Positions 11,782 to 24,211 are shown, counted from the stretch's first letter. The stretch is 64,000 nucleotides of DNA from Polytrichum commune (GCA_950295325.1 OX485803.1:24738001-24802000), one strand, 5' to 3'. Notes: generated by a model not told the origin, from the sequence alone. A program made the numbers and translations.

Positions 11782-14700
11782 CTAATAGAAATCTTTGAAA
11801 CTCAGGCCGCAACTCTGTGACAGGTCGAGGGAAGGAGAAACGAGTCGCCCTGTAAGGAGCATCTTTGCCGATTCTCTGTAGAATGCCTGTGTGTAGTGAA
11901 TCCCGTCCCAATTAACGTATGTTTGCGGAGTGGAACACGCACTGCTGATGTTGACGAAATTGGAGCTGTTTGTGGGCACGGCGCCACTGTTTCCGCAGTT
12001 CACATAAGGGTTGTAATTGTAAGGTGGGCCGTATCCGCAACATGCTTGTCCAATGTTGTCGATTCCTGCGCAAAATTAGGCAATAATCAAAGAACGAGGA
12101 ATTAGTAAGCGGCCAGGCTCCTCACGAACATCGCCATAAAAGTAAAGACAAGCAGCAAAAGGGTTCGTCTGTTGAACGAACTCTACAACTCATGCTAATG
12201 TTGATGAACATAGTCCAGTTACACTTGCATGGAACTTAGCATCAAATGTAAAGAAACATTGCTACCAAAAGGTGCTCTTGATCATAGAGTGTTGATGATG
12301 CCAACCTAAGGTTAGCATGAACGAGAAATGCCCCACCCTCGATCATAGACTTAGGCTCATATGTAAACTTGGGACGGAACTCTTTACTTAACTATATGTG
12401 TACAATGTGTATCAATATGTGCAATTAGATTGCCCCACACTAATATATCAAAAATACATGCTATTTGAAACATATATTACCACAATAATATAAAATAAAT
12501 AAATTTGTATTGTGGTTGTTATATGCACGAATAAACAAAGTTGTAAGTTTTTGTGATCTGGTTTAGACATGGCAAGGTAAATTGCATGGGGTAAAGAGGC
12601 GATTTATTCACTATGTGATCAAGTTATGGCTCCCAAGCCATCACCTTTGAGAATACATATTAATTTAGGTTGGGATTCAAATTTCTTTGCAATTGAACCC
12701 AAATTCTCCATCCACGCTTGCAGATCGGCCAAACATTTATTAGAACTATATTTTGCAACAAATAGGAAACAATGACCATTTAAGATTTGTTTACCTTATG
12801 TCATGCAATAATTTCATGCAGAGTGAATGGACCAAATTAGATTGGGTGGGTATGTTCATCTCACCATATGTGGAGGGGTTTTTAAGGATCTCATAAGTCG
12901 CGTTGTACCAATCAAACAGATACAATTTGGTGCCATCGTTGCTATAATTCTGTTGCAACGCCGTGACTGTTTGGTTGAGTTGTGCGTTGTAAGCTTCGTT
13001 AACTGCATTGTATGCCGTCAGACATCCTTGGGCATCCTTTGGGCTAAACTGCCCCAGAATGGTCTTGAATGCTGGAAGGCAACCTTGTGGAGGGAGATTT
13101 GACAAGAATATGAATCTCGCCCCACTGTCATGAAGCCTCTGCACTTGAAGTTAGGCACAATTTAGTGAGTGAACTAATACCTCTTCCCATACTTACAGGA
13201 CTTAAATAACTACTACAACAACTTGCATATTAGTGATGGTCTGGAATATAGGTGAACACATGGTTATCAATAATCAACATAAATTTTGAACCTACTCATA
13301 GGTATCAAAATTGTAATACTTAATAGTCAAATATTGATATATGGTGGGAACATCCAAGTGAGAAACTTTTCATATCTGAACTATTACTTGGGTCAATATC
13401 ATTTCTATTCCATATTGAAACTAGACCAATTTTTTCTAGGTGTGAAATTTCTTCCATGATATATAGAGCCAAATGATATTGGAAACAAAATCATTGTCAA
13501 TTATCCATATCCCACCAGTATCAAAAAATGTGATATCCTAATTATAGATATCCAAATGGTATAATAGAAGACGATACCAGATCAACACTGGTACATACCA
13601 AGTGTTGGCTGGTAAAGTACTCAATAGACAATCTGGACATCAAGATGACATTAAAAAGCATACCATAAATAAGTCATTCAAAAAAAAAATCTGAATATGT
13701 GATATCATCATTGGAGGTGATGTGTATGATCTGACCTCTATGGCGTCTCGGATTGCGGCAAGCGTTTGGGGGAGAATCGTGGATATGATTTGAGAAGGGG
13801 ATTGTTGGTTGTAAAGAGCCGCAATCGTGATGTCATTGCCTCCAATCTCACTTACGAAGTGCAAACTGGATGTGAATGCATCGAATTCGGGCTCATACAA
13901 ACCTCCTGCTGCTTGGTGAAATTACCCACGTTATCAATCACAACAAACTTCTGTGCTTCCAAATTTTGGCCACAAAACTCATTATGGAAAGCTAGCTATG
14001 TAGCTATTAAGCCCTTACGAAAATGATACATGACATATGATTTGCAGAAAATTTGATCGAAGAAGTAGCCCTAAATCATAAACTTGTGTCAGCCATTTAT
14101 CGGTAAGGATAATGTAGAAAAGAACAACGTACGATAACCAGGCGTCTGGTAGATTTTCTTGAAGTAAATATACTGGTCGATTTGAAGCTTCAAGTAGAAC
14201 GGAGTGATGGTCGCGTCTGCCCGTGCTGCAGCTCCCGAGTAGGCGAAATTTGCACCGTGAACGTAATATTCTCGGTTCAATGCGTGCACGTACGTGCCGA
14301 AAAATCTGTATCCAAATGACTGTGCTGCAGGCTTGGCCAGAATCAACAAGATCGATCAGGAGAAATGATAAACTTTGCGACAACTTCTTAATTCTCCCTA
14401 GCCTAATACACACCAAACGCTTCAAACAATCAAGTCTGCAGCAAACAATGTGCTGATGGAGTCACCATTTTGATGAACTTCTAAGGTACCCGTAAGCGTG
14501 CTAAAACCCATTTACCCGACCGATAGCGAACACTCTAAAATCTTGCACAATAAGGACATGGTGATATCGAGAACATTATCCACCACCTAAACGTAAGCTC
14601 TCCTGGGCCTGATGCTCTTGGGTCATCTACCAATAAAACTCTGAGCCAGGCTCATAACTTCTGCAAGCAGAATTCAAAGAAGGCATACTTTGGTGCGTTG

Positions 14701-15027
14701 GAAATCCCTTTCAATTGCTAGTATGCTGCACTTACCCAGGAAGTCGATCACCAGGCGGCCATCCGAGTACCGATTCCGGCCAGGCTTATCCGTGAATGTG
14801 TAGGAAACGCCATACGGATAATTCAACACAGCCGCCGCAACTCCTGGGAAGGCGGCTTGGGTGTTTCCTGTATCAGCAAGTGAGTCCCCAAAAACAAAGA
14901 CTCCTTTTGGGCATTGGATGAGGCCATCACCACCAAATGCCCAGTTTCCGAGAACAGGCAGAACCACAACTTCGCTTGCCATCAACGCCAGTATAAGTAA
15001 TTTTATCATCCCCGAAGCTTTCTCCAT
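11782..15027 (-). CDS. GDSL esterase/lipase
   Basis: Five minus-strand exons, 15027-14736, 14324-14133, 13908-13736, 13138-12865 and 12065-11782, join in phase to 404 residues. The third acceptor could lie 3 bases further upstream. The N-terminus has a hydrophobic segment (IKLLILALMASEVVVL) that fits a secretory signal peptide, so the product is probably extracellular or vacuolar. Block I is FVFGDSLADTGN with the nucleophile at about Ser49; block III is GGND; block V is NWDGIHYT with Asp364 and His367. These are the catalytic and oxyanion residues of the plant SGNH/GDSL hydrolase family, which cleaves acyl or acetyl esters of lipids, cutin precursors or wall polymers. Substrate cannot be told from sequence. 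A C-terminal cluster (CCGYGPPYNYNP..VNCGN) is typical of plant members. Introns are GT-AG, no stop or shift is seen, and the gene looks functional. Confidence 0.9.
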
Positions 15028-15108
15028 TGCAATAAGCCTTTTGCACGACCCTGAATTGATAACAACAGACTCAAACTGGTTGTGCTAACTGTGCGAGCTT
15101 GTTCAAGC

Positions 15109-15116
15109 TTTTTATA
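15109..15116 (-). promoter_or_regulatory. TATA box of the GDSL gene
   Basis: The minus strand reads CTATAAAAAGC, with TATAAAAA at 15116-15109, about 80 bases upstream of the start codon (15027-15025). That leaves room for a 5' UTR of about 50 bases. A MITE begins only 14 bases further upstream. Confidence 0.6.
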
Positions 15117-15129
15117 GAACAAGATCAAT

Positions 15130-15395
15130 GGCCTTATCAACTAAAATGAGTAAAAAATGAGTCAATTGGTCCACTCAATTTAATGTAGGGAACGTGATGG
15201 GAACGTAATGATTGCTAGTTGGTACAAGAGAATCCATGTTGAGGGTTCTTATAATACACCTCAACCATTCCAATACATCCACACATGTTTATAAAACCAT
15301 ACAAATAATCAATTGTAATATGGAAGATCTCATCAATTATGACGGTACGGATTGTCTCATAATGGCCCAATTGGCTCATTTTAGTTGATAAGGCC
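15130..15395. mobile_element. Short MITE in the GDSL promoter
   Basis: The ends are a 21-bp perfect inverted repeat: GGCCTTATCAACTAAAATGA plus G at 15130-15150 and its complement at 15375-15395. Both arms are followed inward by CAATTGG within a few bases. It is non-coding and 266 bp long, inserted next to the TATA box, so it could affect expression of the lipase gene. Confidence 0.65.
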
Positions 15396-16069
15396 ATATC
15401 AGATAATAAGGCATGCAAACCAAAAGCTTGAACATGCAATTGCATTGAAAAGTCAATGGCTATACTTTGGTTGCAAGTACCTTGCGCATCCTGGAAGTTG
15501 GGCAAGATTTCAAATAGTTTGAAATTTTTTTGGGCAGTTGTGATCATGCCACATTTGAGTCCGTCATTGGTCACAATTGTTCATGGCAGACAATTTAGCA
15601 TTCCTCTCGGCACAGTATCGAACGCGGAGGATGAGAGCTGCAGCTAGAGTTCGTCAACGTGGTGATGTAATCTTTTTTCAAAAGTGATTCTTTCACCATG
15701 ATGCTTGTTTTATTGCATGTCCGACTGCAAGCGAAATCAGGAAAGCAATTGTCTAAGGTGACGGAGATCGTCAGCAGCTCTTATTGGAGGAATGGAGTGA
15801 TTTATGGATCTACGGTTTAGGGGTCTTGGAACGCAGAGCACACATTTCTTTGCATAGTGTGTGCTGGTTTAGGGTTTCGTCATTTGTGCTTTGGTTTTCA
15901 GATTTTGAGTTCTTTGCTCTCCGTTTCAAGTTCTTTGGTTCGATTTTTGAGGAATGTGAAGCTTTAGTTTTTGAAGTAGTTGGGTACTGCTCAATTCTTC
16001 ATTATCGCCTTCACCTTCATTGCAAGGACATAGGACTGAGGGTTCCCCTCCCTCATCACATTCGTATCC
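15396..16069. other. Region between the GDSL gene and the MULE
   Basis: No recognisable gene. Its right half may be the 5' part of the MULE, but I could not find matching terminal inverted repeats. Confidence 0.3.
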
Positions 16070-16576
16070 ATGGAAATGGCCTCCACAAATTCTGTGCAAC
16101 AGATGGCGACCACCCATTTCCCCCGCAATTTGTCTAATCTTCAATCCACTGTAGAGTGCGATGATGACCTCCCACAAATTGCTCCTGCAACATTTCGTGC
16201 AATGCAGGCTAATCTTATAATTTCGCTGAGAGAGAGAGTTCAGAATCCTCCTCCAGGTGCATTTGCTATGGACGACTTGGTGTGGACCAACCACGTTACT
16301 CAAGGCCAAAGGATACACAAAACCTCTAAGCTAGCTGTCATATTGTGGGATAGACTTGAGGATTTCATTAAAGGCGAGCAACAACATCCTCAATTTCCCT
16401 GCAATTTCACCAAGGAAATCGTACGTGTTAACTTGCCACACTCCTTGTAAACACCTCAAGTACATAATCTGGCAATTGTACTAAGGTTTGACCTACTACC
16501 TACTCTAAAATTGGAATGTTCCACATTGTTCTTCATGTTCTGCTTATCATAATGTGCTCAGCAGCCAAAACCAAAA

Positions 16577-16911
16577 CTCGGGGGGGGGGCAGTGTGTTAA
16601 AAATTAAGGATATAGGTGCGAACAACCACTATTTTATAGGGGGGTATTGCTTTCAATTTTTTTTTTCACATGCTATCATTATGTAAATTTCTACTTTGGG
16701 TTAATAGAAAAATGGCTTGCATTACTTATAATTCCAAATTACCTATTATTCCATACCCTATAGTACTTTAAAGATGTCCAGTGTCATTTTTGATACCCTA
16801 TATTATTTTTAAGTCCATTTATAATTTTTTGCCCCCATGTTTTTAAAATACCCTATCATTTGTTCGCACGTATATTGCTACTCCAACCAATGACTACCCC
16901 CCCCCCCCGAG
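16577..16911. mobile_element. hAT-like MITE in a MULE intron
   Basis: A 335-bp element starting CTCGGGGGGG and ending in a poly-C run then GAG, flanked by an exact 8-bp duplication AACCAAAA (16569-16576 and 16912-16919). Inner inverted motifs GTGCGAACAA appear near both ends. The 8-bp duplication points to the hAT superfamily. Confidence 0.8.
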
Positions 16912-18837
16912 AACCAAAAATATGCATTTCATTCTACAATCCAGAATTGGCAGTACATTGTACTTATGGATCATGAGGGTGTATGGATTCCATGTTCTTC
17001 ATTTATGTACTCATGAAATGATACATATTCAATACATGTGTTCTTCCATTGCCATTGCAGATACAGGTGCAATTTTGGACCTGAAGATAGGAGTGATATT
17101 GTGGCACATGATATGCAAGCTCTACTGAAATCTACGCAAAAAAAAAAGCAGAAGATGTTGCAGAAGAAAAAGCGAGGTAAGAAGGTAGTACTAGAATACG
17201 AGTCTTTTGCAGTGACCAAATCAACCCGTCCAAAGGCTGCGCGCATTGGCAACACATTAGTGAGCAACTCAGTGAAGCGAGGGTGCCAACGTTGTTTTCT
17301 TGCGAAGAATCCCTATCTGGACCACTCGTTGTGTTTGCTCATTTATGAAAATGCAGAACACTTGAATGCCGCTGGAGAGCACTGCCATGGCACCATGGTC
17401 AGTGGATTTAGATATGCGCTCGGTGCTGGTCTTTCAGATGAAATGAAACAAAAAATTGCTCAAATGCATGCCTATGGGTTATTTACTGCCCAAATCATGC
17501 AACAACACACCAAAGAAGTTCGTGATCTGGCCGTGTCTAATGGACTGGTGACGCGCGACACGTTCTTGTTGCCGTCCGACGTCAGAAACATATGTCGAAA
17601 GAGGGCGGAAGACCTGTAGGAGAAACATCCGTCCGACCCGATTAACGTCCGTATGTGGGCAGCAGAGAATCCAGACAACGTGTTCTACTACCAAAAGCAC
17701 TCGCTAATGGACCTTAATTCTCAAATACAAGACGACTCACCTTTCACCATAGGCATACAAACTGAATGACAACTTGAAATGATGGCAAACTTCGGTCACA
17801 ACAACGCTCTTTCCATTGACGCCACATTTGGCACCAGCCAGACTAGGGTAAGATAATGTCCATGTCTTTCATCCTTGTCGTCGTGTTCTTCGACGATTGT
17901 GTCATCCTAGCAGTTTATTTGTTTCAACCATGTTTCGCCCCTATTCTAACAATGATGTTAATTGTTTTCTACAGTACCCACTCTACACTGTTATGGTGTT
18001 CGATGATTGGAGAAATGACATACCTGTGGCTTTCTTTGTCATTTCGCGGACACGTGAACAAGATCTCCGCCCAGTTCTTCAAGCGCTGCATGACAGGGTT
18101 CAAATAATCAAACATGATTGGAATCCATCCTCTATTATCGTTGACAATGTTCAAGCTGAAATTAACACGCTTGGGTAAGCATTTTTTTGTATGTTTTGCA
18201 CCTTTTACTTTGTAGTCTCACCTCATTCTGTATGGCACAGTGTCCTACAACATGTATTGGTGTGAAGGATCAATTTCTCACTGTTACATGTGGTTTCTTC
18301 AATGTTCTTCATCTTAGCTCATAATCTGTTGTTTTGGCTCATGCGCAACATGGTGTGGCCGCAAGCCAAAATTTTCCTGTGCTTGTGGCATGTCAAGAAG
18401 TCATGGGCAGAGAATGCCATCAAGAAAATTTCCAGCGTTGCAGAACACACCACTGTTCTTCAAATGCTCGGCGACATAATGTACGGAAAAGGTTGCAATG
18501 TTGACGATGATCCTATCGACTGGGCCCTTAACCAACTTGACAATATATCAAATACTCGTCCATTGGCGAGTGCGTTCATGAGATACATGAATGATGTTTG
18601 GCGAGCCAAGACACCAATGTGGTGCATTGGAGCCCGACGGATATCACATGCATGGCAAAACACTAACGCTGCTATTGAATCCTACCACTGCAATTTGAAG
18701 AGTGTTCCAAACTCTGCCAAAGAGAGATTTCTGGGTAGGCGCATGGACTGGCTTATTTATCATCTAACGGGTGACGTTTTTACTCATTACTGGTACAGTG
18801 TCCAATGCAAAGCATACGGATTTATACGCAACAAGAA

Positions 18838-19070
18838 CTCGGGGGGGACACTTCACTATACTTTGTGTGAACACATGCGTTAAAGGGGTATTTAAATGAG
18901 GCTATCACATAATTGGAATATTTGAGGTATATTCTCTAATTATTCCTTACTTGCATTTTAAGCATTCTATATTACATCTAAATTTTTCTAAATTTTATTG
19001 TTCGTGAATAAAATACACCCTATATTTTAACGCACCATGTTTACTAATTTTCCTAAGTGTCCTCCCCGAG
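18838..19070. mobile_element. hAT-like MITE in a MULE exon
   Basis: A 233-bp element beginning CTCGGGGGGGACACTT and ending AAGTGTCCTCCCCGAG, flanked by an exact 8-bp duplication AACAAGAA (18830-18837 and 19071-19078). It shares its terminal CTCGGGG with the MITE at 16577 and interrupts the transposase reading frame, which resumes in frame after one target copy. Confidence 0.85.
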
Positions 19071-19895
19071 AACAAGAAACAAGAGGGTATTGTTGCATCG
19101 GCAATTATGGGAGCCAACGACATACCTGACAATAACGTCCTCATTTGTATGGACGAAGATGTTGAATATGTAGGGTCTGTAAACAACCGCCCGAAGGTGT
19201 GGACCATCAAATGTCCGGACTCTGAATGGGCACAATGCGACTGCCCCATCGCCAATGAGGGCATGATTTGCAAGCACACCATTAAAGAGTTCAAGATGCT
19301 CCATCCTGGAATTGAAGATAGTGCCATAGTTCGTGAAGCTAGTATACGACATGGAACTCAACGCGACACTCCAGTTGCGCGTTGCTATGCACGGCTGTCA
19401 CAACAAAATACTCAAATTCATGTTCCGGACGATGTCGGCACTCCATTCGAAGTTGAACCTGTGGTGTAGGACAATGTTCTGCAAATTGATGTTGATGAAG
19501 AACACACCACTCTAGCTCTTGTGGACCCTATGTCTGTGGACTCAGAGAACCCCTCACAATTCTCTTCTCAGTTTACCCAGATGGACTCTTTCAATTCAAT
19601 ACCCCTTTCCCAGGAGAGTTCTTCACAAGCACCTATTGCCGCAACCGCGCACGACATATACGCCACCCTTGCACTGAAGGTTGAGCAACATCATGTTCTG
19701 CAAAATCACTTGATTGCTGGCCTTAGGCACATTCGGGGCAAGCAAAACCAACTTATAGCACAAGGTGTTACACAGATGCCATTGACCCCTACGACAACCT
19801 CGTTCCCAGAGAGGATATGCGACAACTCTTTAAAACGCCGGAGGAGTTTTCTGGAGTTCCCATTGCCGAGAACAAAGTTTCCCAGCTACAAATGA

Positions 19896-21029
19896 TAGGG
19901 TTTTCCATGAATAGTATTCTGCATTATCTGAATATTTGTAATGCAATACACGAACATATGTTCTGCGATACCAGCAACTATGTTATAATTTGTGTGGGGT
20001 GTAGTTATGCATGTTATGGGGGGTTCTCTATGAATTTTTACACGCATGCTTTCCGCGCATTAGTTCTTACTTGTAATAGTTTTTAGTTTTGTGTGCATAG
20101 TCGTCACGATGTACCTCAGAGCATGTTCCGATAACAATAAAAATGTTCTTCCTAAGTAGCATATATGGTTTAGTATGTGTGATTCATGTTCTGGTTAGGA
20201 CATACCTCAACTCATTTTCCTTGTTGTACTGCACCTCGCATGTCCTACGCCTGGTATCCTGTTCTTCACCATGTGTTGAGCACAACGCATGTTCCACGTG
20301 TCATTTGTCTTGCACATCGCCTATTCTATGCTTGTTGTCCTGCATATTGTCTGTTTTTACGCATCATACGTTTTCATCATGACTGCTGCAATCATGACGA
20401 ACTGATCCCATTTAACCACCCCCCCACCATCCCAAATCGCATATGGTCGTGTGGAATGACATTGCTTTATATCAAAATGGTTGCTATTGAAAACAGTACA
20501 AATGGTCTTTGACCTTCGAGTGTTCTTTGTATCTTGTTATTTGTATCATGTTATGTGTATCATGTTCTACATGACTACACGCTATTTGATGTTGTATAAT
20601 GTAATGGAAATTGTAACTCCATTTTACAACATGTTACACATGTTACAAATACAGCCTAACTCCAGTCGACTACTTTCTGAGGTCCGACCTTGAGCCTTAC
20701 TCTGCGATGTCGTTTCGCCAGAGGTCTTTGTCGTTGTGCTGTCTGCAGTACAATTTTGACATTCCATTCTGTGGAATGGTGTCGTCCATTCTCAATCACA
20801 TCGATCAAGGCATTCCTTACGACCCTCCATGTACGCAATGCATCGGTCCTACTATAATTCAACGCGAATCCCTGTAACAACACAAACAACCTCAGAACAT
20901 GTGTTGAGCTATTAGGACATTCAGTGTGGAGCTATTATACTTCAATTTTTCATGCTCTTGTACTAATATGCATATTCTCTATGTATATTTTGGTGTTTCA
21001 AGAGGTTTAAGACTCATTTACCTCACACA
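19896..21029. other. Region between the MULE and the gypsy LTR
   Basis: AT-rich, with many ATGTT/CATGTTC words but no gene I recognise. A minus-strand ORF at 20889-20656 (77 aa, Arg-rich) has no identifiable motif. It probably contains the 3' end of the MULE and other old repeats. Confidence 0.3.
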
Positions 21030-21123
21030 AGATGTGGGGTCTATCTCTCACTCCAAGTCTTTCCCTATCGCCTCCAAGTCTTGTCTCCTAATCCCGCTTC
21101 AGTCCCGGCAGACGCACCATTTA
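21030..21123 (-). repeat. Fragment of gypsy 5' leader with primer-binding-site-like motif
   Basis: Read on the minus strand, the sequence directly after the LTR end is TAAATGGTGCGTCTGCCGGG, then leader sequence shared with the gypsy leader at about 55190-55267 (CTCCAAG..TTGTCTCCTAATCC on the plus strand). The TGGTGCGTC-TGCCGGG core resembles the complement of a tRNA 3' end (Asp-type primer sites in plant gypsy elements read TGGCGCC-TTGCCGGGG). A leader should not follow a 3' LTR; see findings. Confidence 0.6.
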
Positions 21124-22254
21124 TGTGAGGCCAAACCACACACCCTTATGCGTCGTAGTCCGGGTGCGGACATGTAGCTCACATTCAATGCTTATGGCAT
21201 TCTCCTCCTTCAACATCATCAACCTCTACCACGTTCAACTTCAATGTTGGCACACCAATTTATTCCATAATGGGAGTACAAGCATTAAAAAATGTTTTTC
21301 TCTACTCATCCCATCCTTCCTACACTCTCTCAAAACCCAACACTAAAATCCCTAGCTAAGGCTTACTTACTAATGCCACAACCTTGCACTTTGTGGCCCC
21401 CTAATTTACTAATAATCTCATTTACTAACTTAGTTCTTCACCCTTCGCCTAATCAACTAATCCCCACAATAATGTACCCTTAATACTATTAGCCCCCCCC
21501 CCCTTAACTTCCCCTTAGTCTCGGGATTAAACCCGGAATTCTACGGTGTTGGCTCGGGGCCTAGCCCGTCATCGCCCGTCAAGGGTCGGCCGGGGGCTCA
21601 AGGGCCAGCCAGGAACTTCCTTGCCCGCATTCGGTTGAATCAGGCAGGAGCTTCTCTCCGAGAGCCTTCGGTGTTGATTCCAGCCAGCTGCTCCTCGCAT
21701 TCGGTTGAATCAGGGGCCGGGAGCTTCTCTCCGAGAGCCTTCGGTGTTGAATCCAGCCAGCTGCTCCTCGCATTTGGTTGAATCAGGGGCCAGGAGCTTC
21801 TCTCCGAGAGCCTTCGGTGTTGAATCCAGCCAGCTGCTCCTCGCATTCGGTTGAATCAGGGGCCAAGAGCTTCTCTCCGAGAGCTTGGCCTTCCGCCCTC
21901 TCCCTTCTTCGACACACCCCTAGTCTCTGCCTCTGTCTAGTTTGAACCTGAAGCCGAGTTTATTCATAAACCCTCTCCAAACCCCTAAGCTAACATACGA
22001 AGGCCCTAATTAGAACACTAAAACCCTGGGTCCCTTCCCCTCAAACTAACATACCTACATCTACTTTAATCACCCACAACTAATCCCGCTACTTCCTCAA
22101 ATTAACACACACACACACAAGTCTAAGCTTAAAACATAATCCCACACCACACTTCACTCTTTTTAATGCTTTTCAATTGCATGACGAATTTGAAAACCCA
22201 AACCTGATGGAAAGTAATGGTAAGAATAATTGTGGGCACCATTTTGGGCTCACA
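21124..22254 (-). mobile_element. Gypsy 3' LTR
   Basis: An 1131-bp LTR in minus orientation, starting TGTGAGCCCAAAATGGTGCC and ending GGTTTGGCCTCACA, with a TG..CA rule and a 6-bp inverted end (TGTGAG/CTCACA). The same ends occur on the LTRs at 51268-53772 and 55268-57554. It lies directly downstream of the integrase region on the minus strand. The body contains 73-bp tandem repeats. Confidence 0.75.
21627..21885. repeat. 73-bp tandem repeat in the LTR
   Basis: Copies start at 21627 (70 bp), 21697 (73 bp), 21770 (73 bp) and 21843 (partial). Each holds GCATTCGGTTGAATCAG, GAGCTTCTCTCCGAGAG and CAGCCAGCTGCTCCTC, the last two with short dyads. The count could serve as a polymorphic marker of LTR copies. 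Confidence 0.85.
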
Positions 22255-23190
22255 TAATTGGTGCGACCATCGGGGGATGGATCCCACGGACTCTTGCTTC
22301 GTAGGCAAGTTGTCAATCAAGCACGATAATCCTTGCACCGACTCCCCGCCGTACGCGTTGGGAAGTTCTCCCCATTCAATATCTCCAATTGAAGGGAGTG
22401 ATTCTACCTCAAACTCGATGGATAATGTCGCCTCCAACCCATACACCAAAGATAATGGCGTCGCTTGTATTGTCACCTTGAAGGTTGTGCGATACGCCCA
22501 TAATGCCGCTGTTAACTTAATGTTCCAATCCCTCTTCGAATCAAGAACCGTCTTGCGAAGTATGCTCACCAGTATCCCGTTAACACGCTCCGTTTGACCA
22601 TTGGTCTGCGGATGATTAGGAGTGGTTCTCCTATGGTCTATCTTAAACCTAGATGTTAGCTCCTGGAACATCTCATTCAAGAAGTGGGTGCCCCTATCGC
22701 TAACCAAAATCTTGGGACAACCAAATATGGAGATGATGTTTTCATACATAAATGTGACAGCATGGGCGGCCGTATTTGTCTTCACCGCCTTTGCTTCCGC
22801 CCACTTAGTCAAGTACTTTGTGACAACTACAATGTAAGCCATACCTTTAGAAGAATGGAGGTGAACCTCACCAACATAATCAATTCCCCATTTGTCAAAG
22901 GAAACTAAAGGTAAGGATATGTGAAGCGGCATCTCCATGCGGAGGTCATTCCTCGCATACCTCTGACAAGCGTCACATTTCCTCACATATTCCTTAGCAT
23001 CCTTGAACAAGTCCGGCCAAAAGTAACCTGCTCTAAGTATTTTTTGTCCGGTGAGCAATTCTGAGAAATGCCCACCACAGGTACTATCATGACAAGCTGC
23101 CAATATCGAGGGGGCCTCGACCTCCGACACACATCGTCGTAAGATCCCATCCATTCCCCTCCTAAATAATCTATGGCCTATAACCGTGTA
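22255..23190 (-). pseudogene. Gypsy integrase (downstream part)
   Basis: The minus strand shows the HHCC zinc module (CHDSTCGGHF ... KCDACQR) and an integrase core with GIDYVGE, LVSDRGTHF and HPQTNGQTERVN, the D, D and E catalytic sites of Ty3/gypsy integrase. The frame stays open from the pogo insertion (23190) through the LTR boundary. The N-terminal junction continues beyond the pogo element at 25092 in frame once one TA is removed. No chromodomain is seen at the C-terminus. The motif GGTCGCACCAATTA just before the LTR replaces an obvious polypurine tract. Confidence 0.85.
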
Positions 23191-23852
23191 CAGTCTAACC
23201 TTGATAATGTCACCCTTGTTAATGGGACACCTTGATATTGTCACCTAAAAGTTTGAAACCGATTTTCTTAGTGTAAAACTCCCTCGTTATTATCCCTATC
23301 ACCCTTGTTAATGTCACTATTTTTTTCCAAAATCCGTAGTGTAAATGTGATAATATCAAATATGGATGGATTGTATGTGATGGTTGGATGGACATATTGT
23401 AGTAGCCAAAAGGGTCATGAGCCACCCCTGTGATAAATGCAATGTTATTCAAAGGGTCATGAGCCGCCTCTGTGCACCAACCATGAACGGTGTTGTCTAT
23501 ACACGGCACTCAAAGGTGTTGTCTTTGACGGCGCTGCCAAGACTTCTTGGCCTCTATGCACCCCACCTTCCGTCACATGTGTTCACCTATGTGTCTTTGA
23601 GGGTTTCAGCTTGTGTGAAGTAATTTAGGATGTTAAGTTCTACGGTTTAGCTGAGCTGGTACAGAGTAGTGTCGACTTAAGCTAAATTAGTTCAATTGGT
23701 TTGCAATGTAGAAATCTCAAGATATGTGGCACGGTCTTCACTGTTTCTATAGTCAATAGTCGCATAGGAGAATCTAGTAAGATCATAAGTGTTAGCCGCT
23801 CATCCTAAGTGGGCATTCAATTAGGAACAATCTTCTAGATTAGTTAGTCAAG

Positions 23853-23969
23853 CTCATAAGTAGAAACAATCTTCTAGGTAAGTTAGTCAAGCTCATAAGT
23901 AGAAACAGTCTTCTAGGTAGGTTAGTCAAGCTCATAAGTAGAAACAGTCTCCTAGGTAGGTTAGTCAAG
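23853..23969. repeat. 39-bp tandem repeat inside the pogo element
   Basis: Three full units at 23853, 23892 and 23931 (CTCATAAGTAGAAACARTCT then TCTAGGTARGTTAGTCAAG) with a partial unit on each side. A TATATAATGAACC sequence follows at about 23990. This suggests a promoter-like segment, but the role is unproven. Confidence 0.8.
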
Positions 23970-24211
23970 CTCATGGTCGAGCTCACTTGTATATAATGAA
24001 CCATTGTTCATTTGGAATTTAAATGCACACTTTCTATCATAGGCTTGTGTTTCTTCATGCAGTGCAGGTGTCCTTCGTTGTGTTGTTGTTTTTGTTGTTG
24101 TTGCTACATTGGAAGCTAGTGATTGGCTGGTTTTTTGCTCTTGTAAGCCTTCGTTGGCATTGTTGCATAGCTTTGTGAATTCGGTAGCGTATGAATTATT
24201 AAGGACAAGAT

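Larger units (their letters stand above)
16070..19895 (+). pseudogene. MULE transposase with SWIM zinc finger, decayed
   Basis: Mutator-like transposase spread over several exons: about 16070-16419, 17050-17847, 17975-18174, and about 18310 onward to 19895. Recognisable order: IDATFGTSQTR (first catalytic Asp, split by the 17848 intron), YPLYTVMVFDDW, IIVDNVQAEINTLG (second acidic site), IFLCLWHVKKSW, AIESYHCNLK (catalytic Glu region), then a SWIM finger CDCPIANEGMICKH near 19225-19280 and a low-complexity tail. In-frame stops are TAG 17617, TGA 17767 and TAG 19467, each explicable by C-to-T change in CAG or CGA. One MITE sits in an intron (16577-16911) and another in an exon (18838-19070); removing the latter leaves the frame open. 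Terminal inverted repeats were not identified, so the limits are those of the coding part. Confidence 0.8.

Noticed and set aside
20656-20889. Arg-rich 77-residue minus-strand ORF as a gene
   Set aside because: No recognisable domain, no splice partner and no promoter; it lies in repeat-rich DNA.
21640-21846. Minus-strand ORFs with repeated SSWLESTPKALGEK-type units
   Set aside because: Translations of the 73-bp LTR tandem repeat, with no start context or homology.
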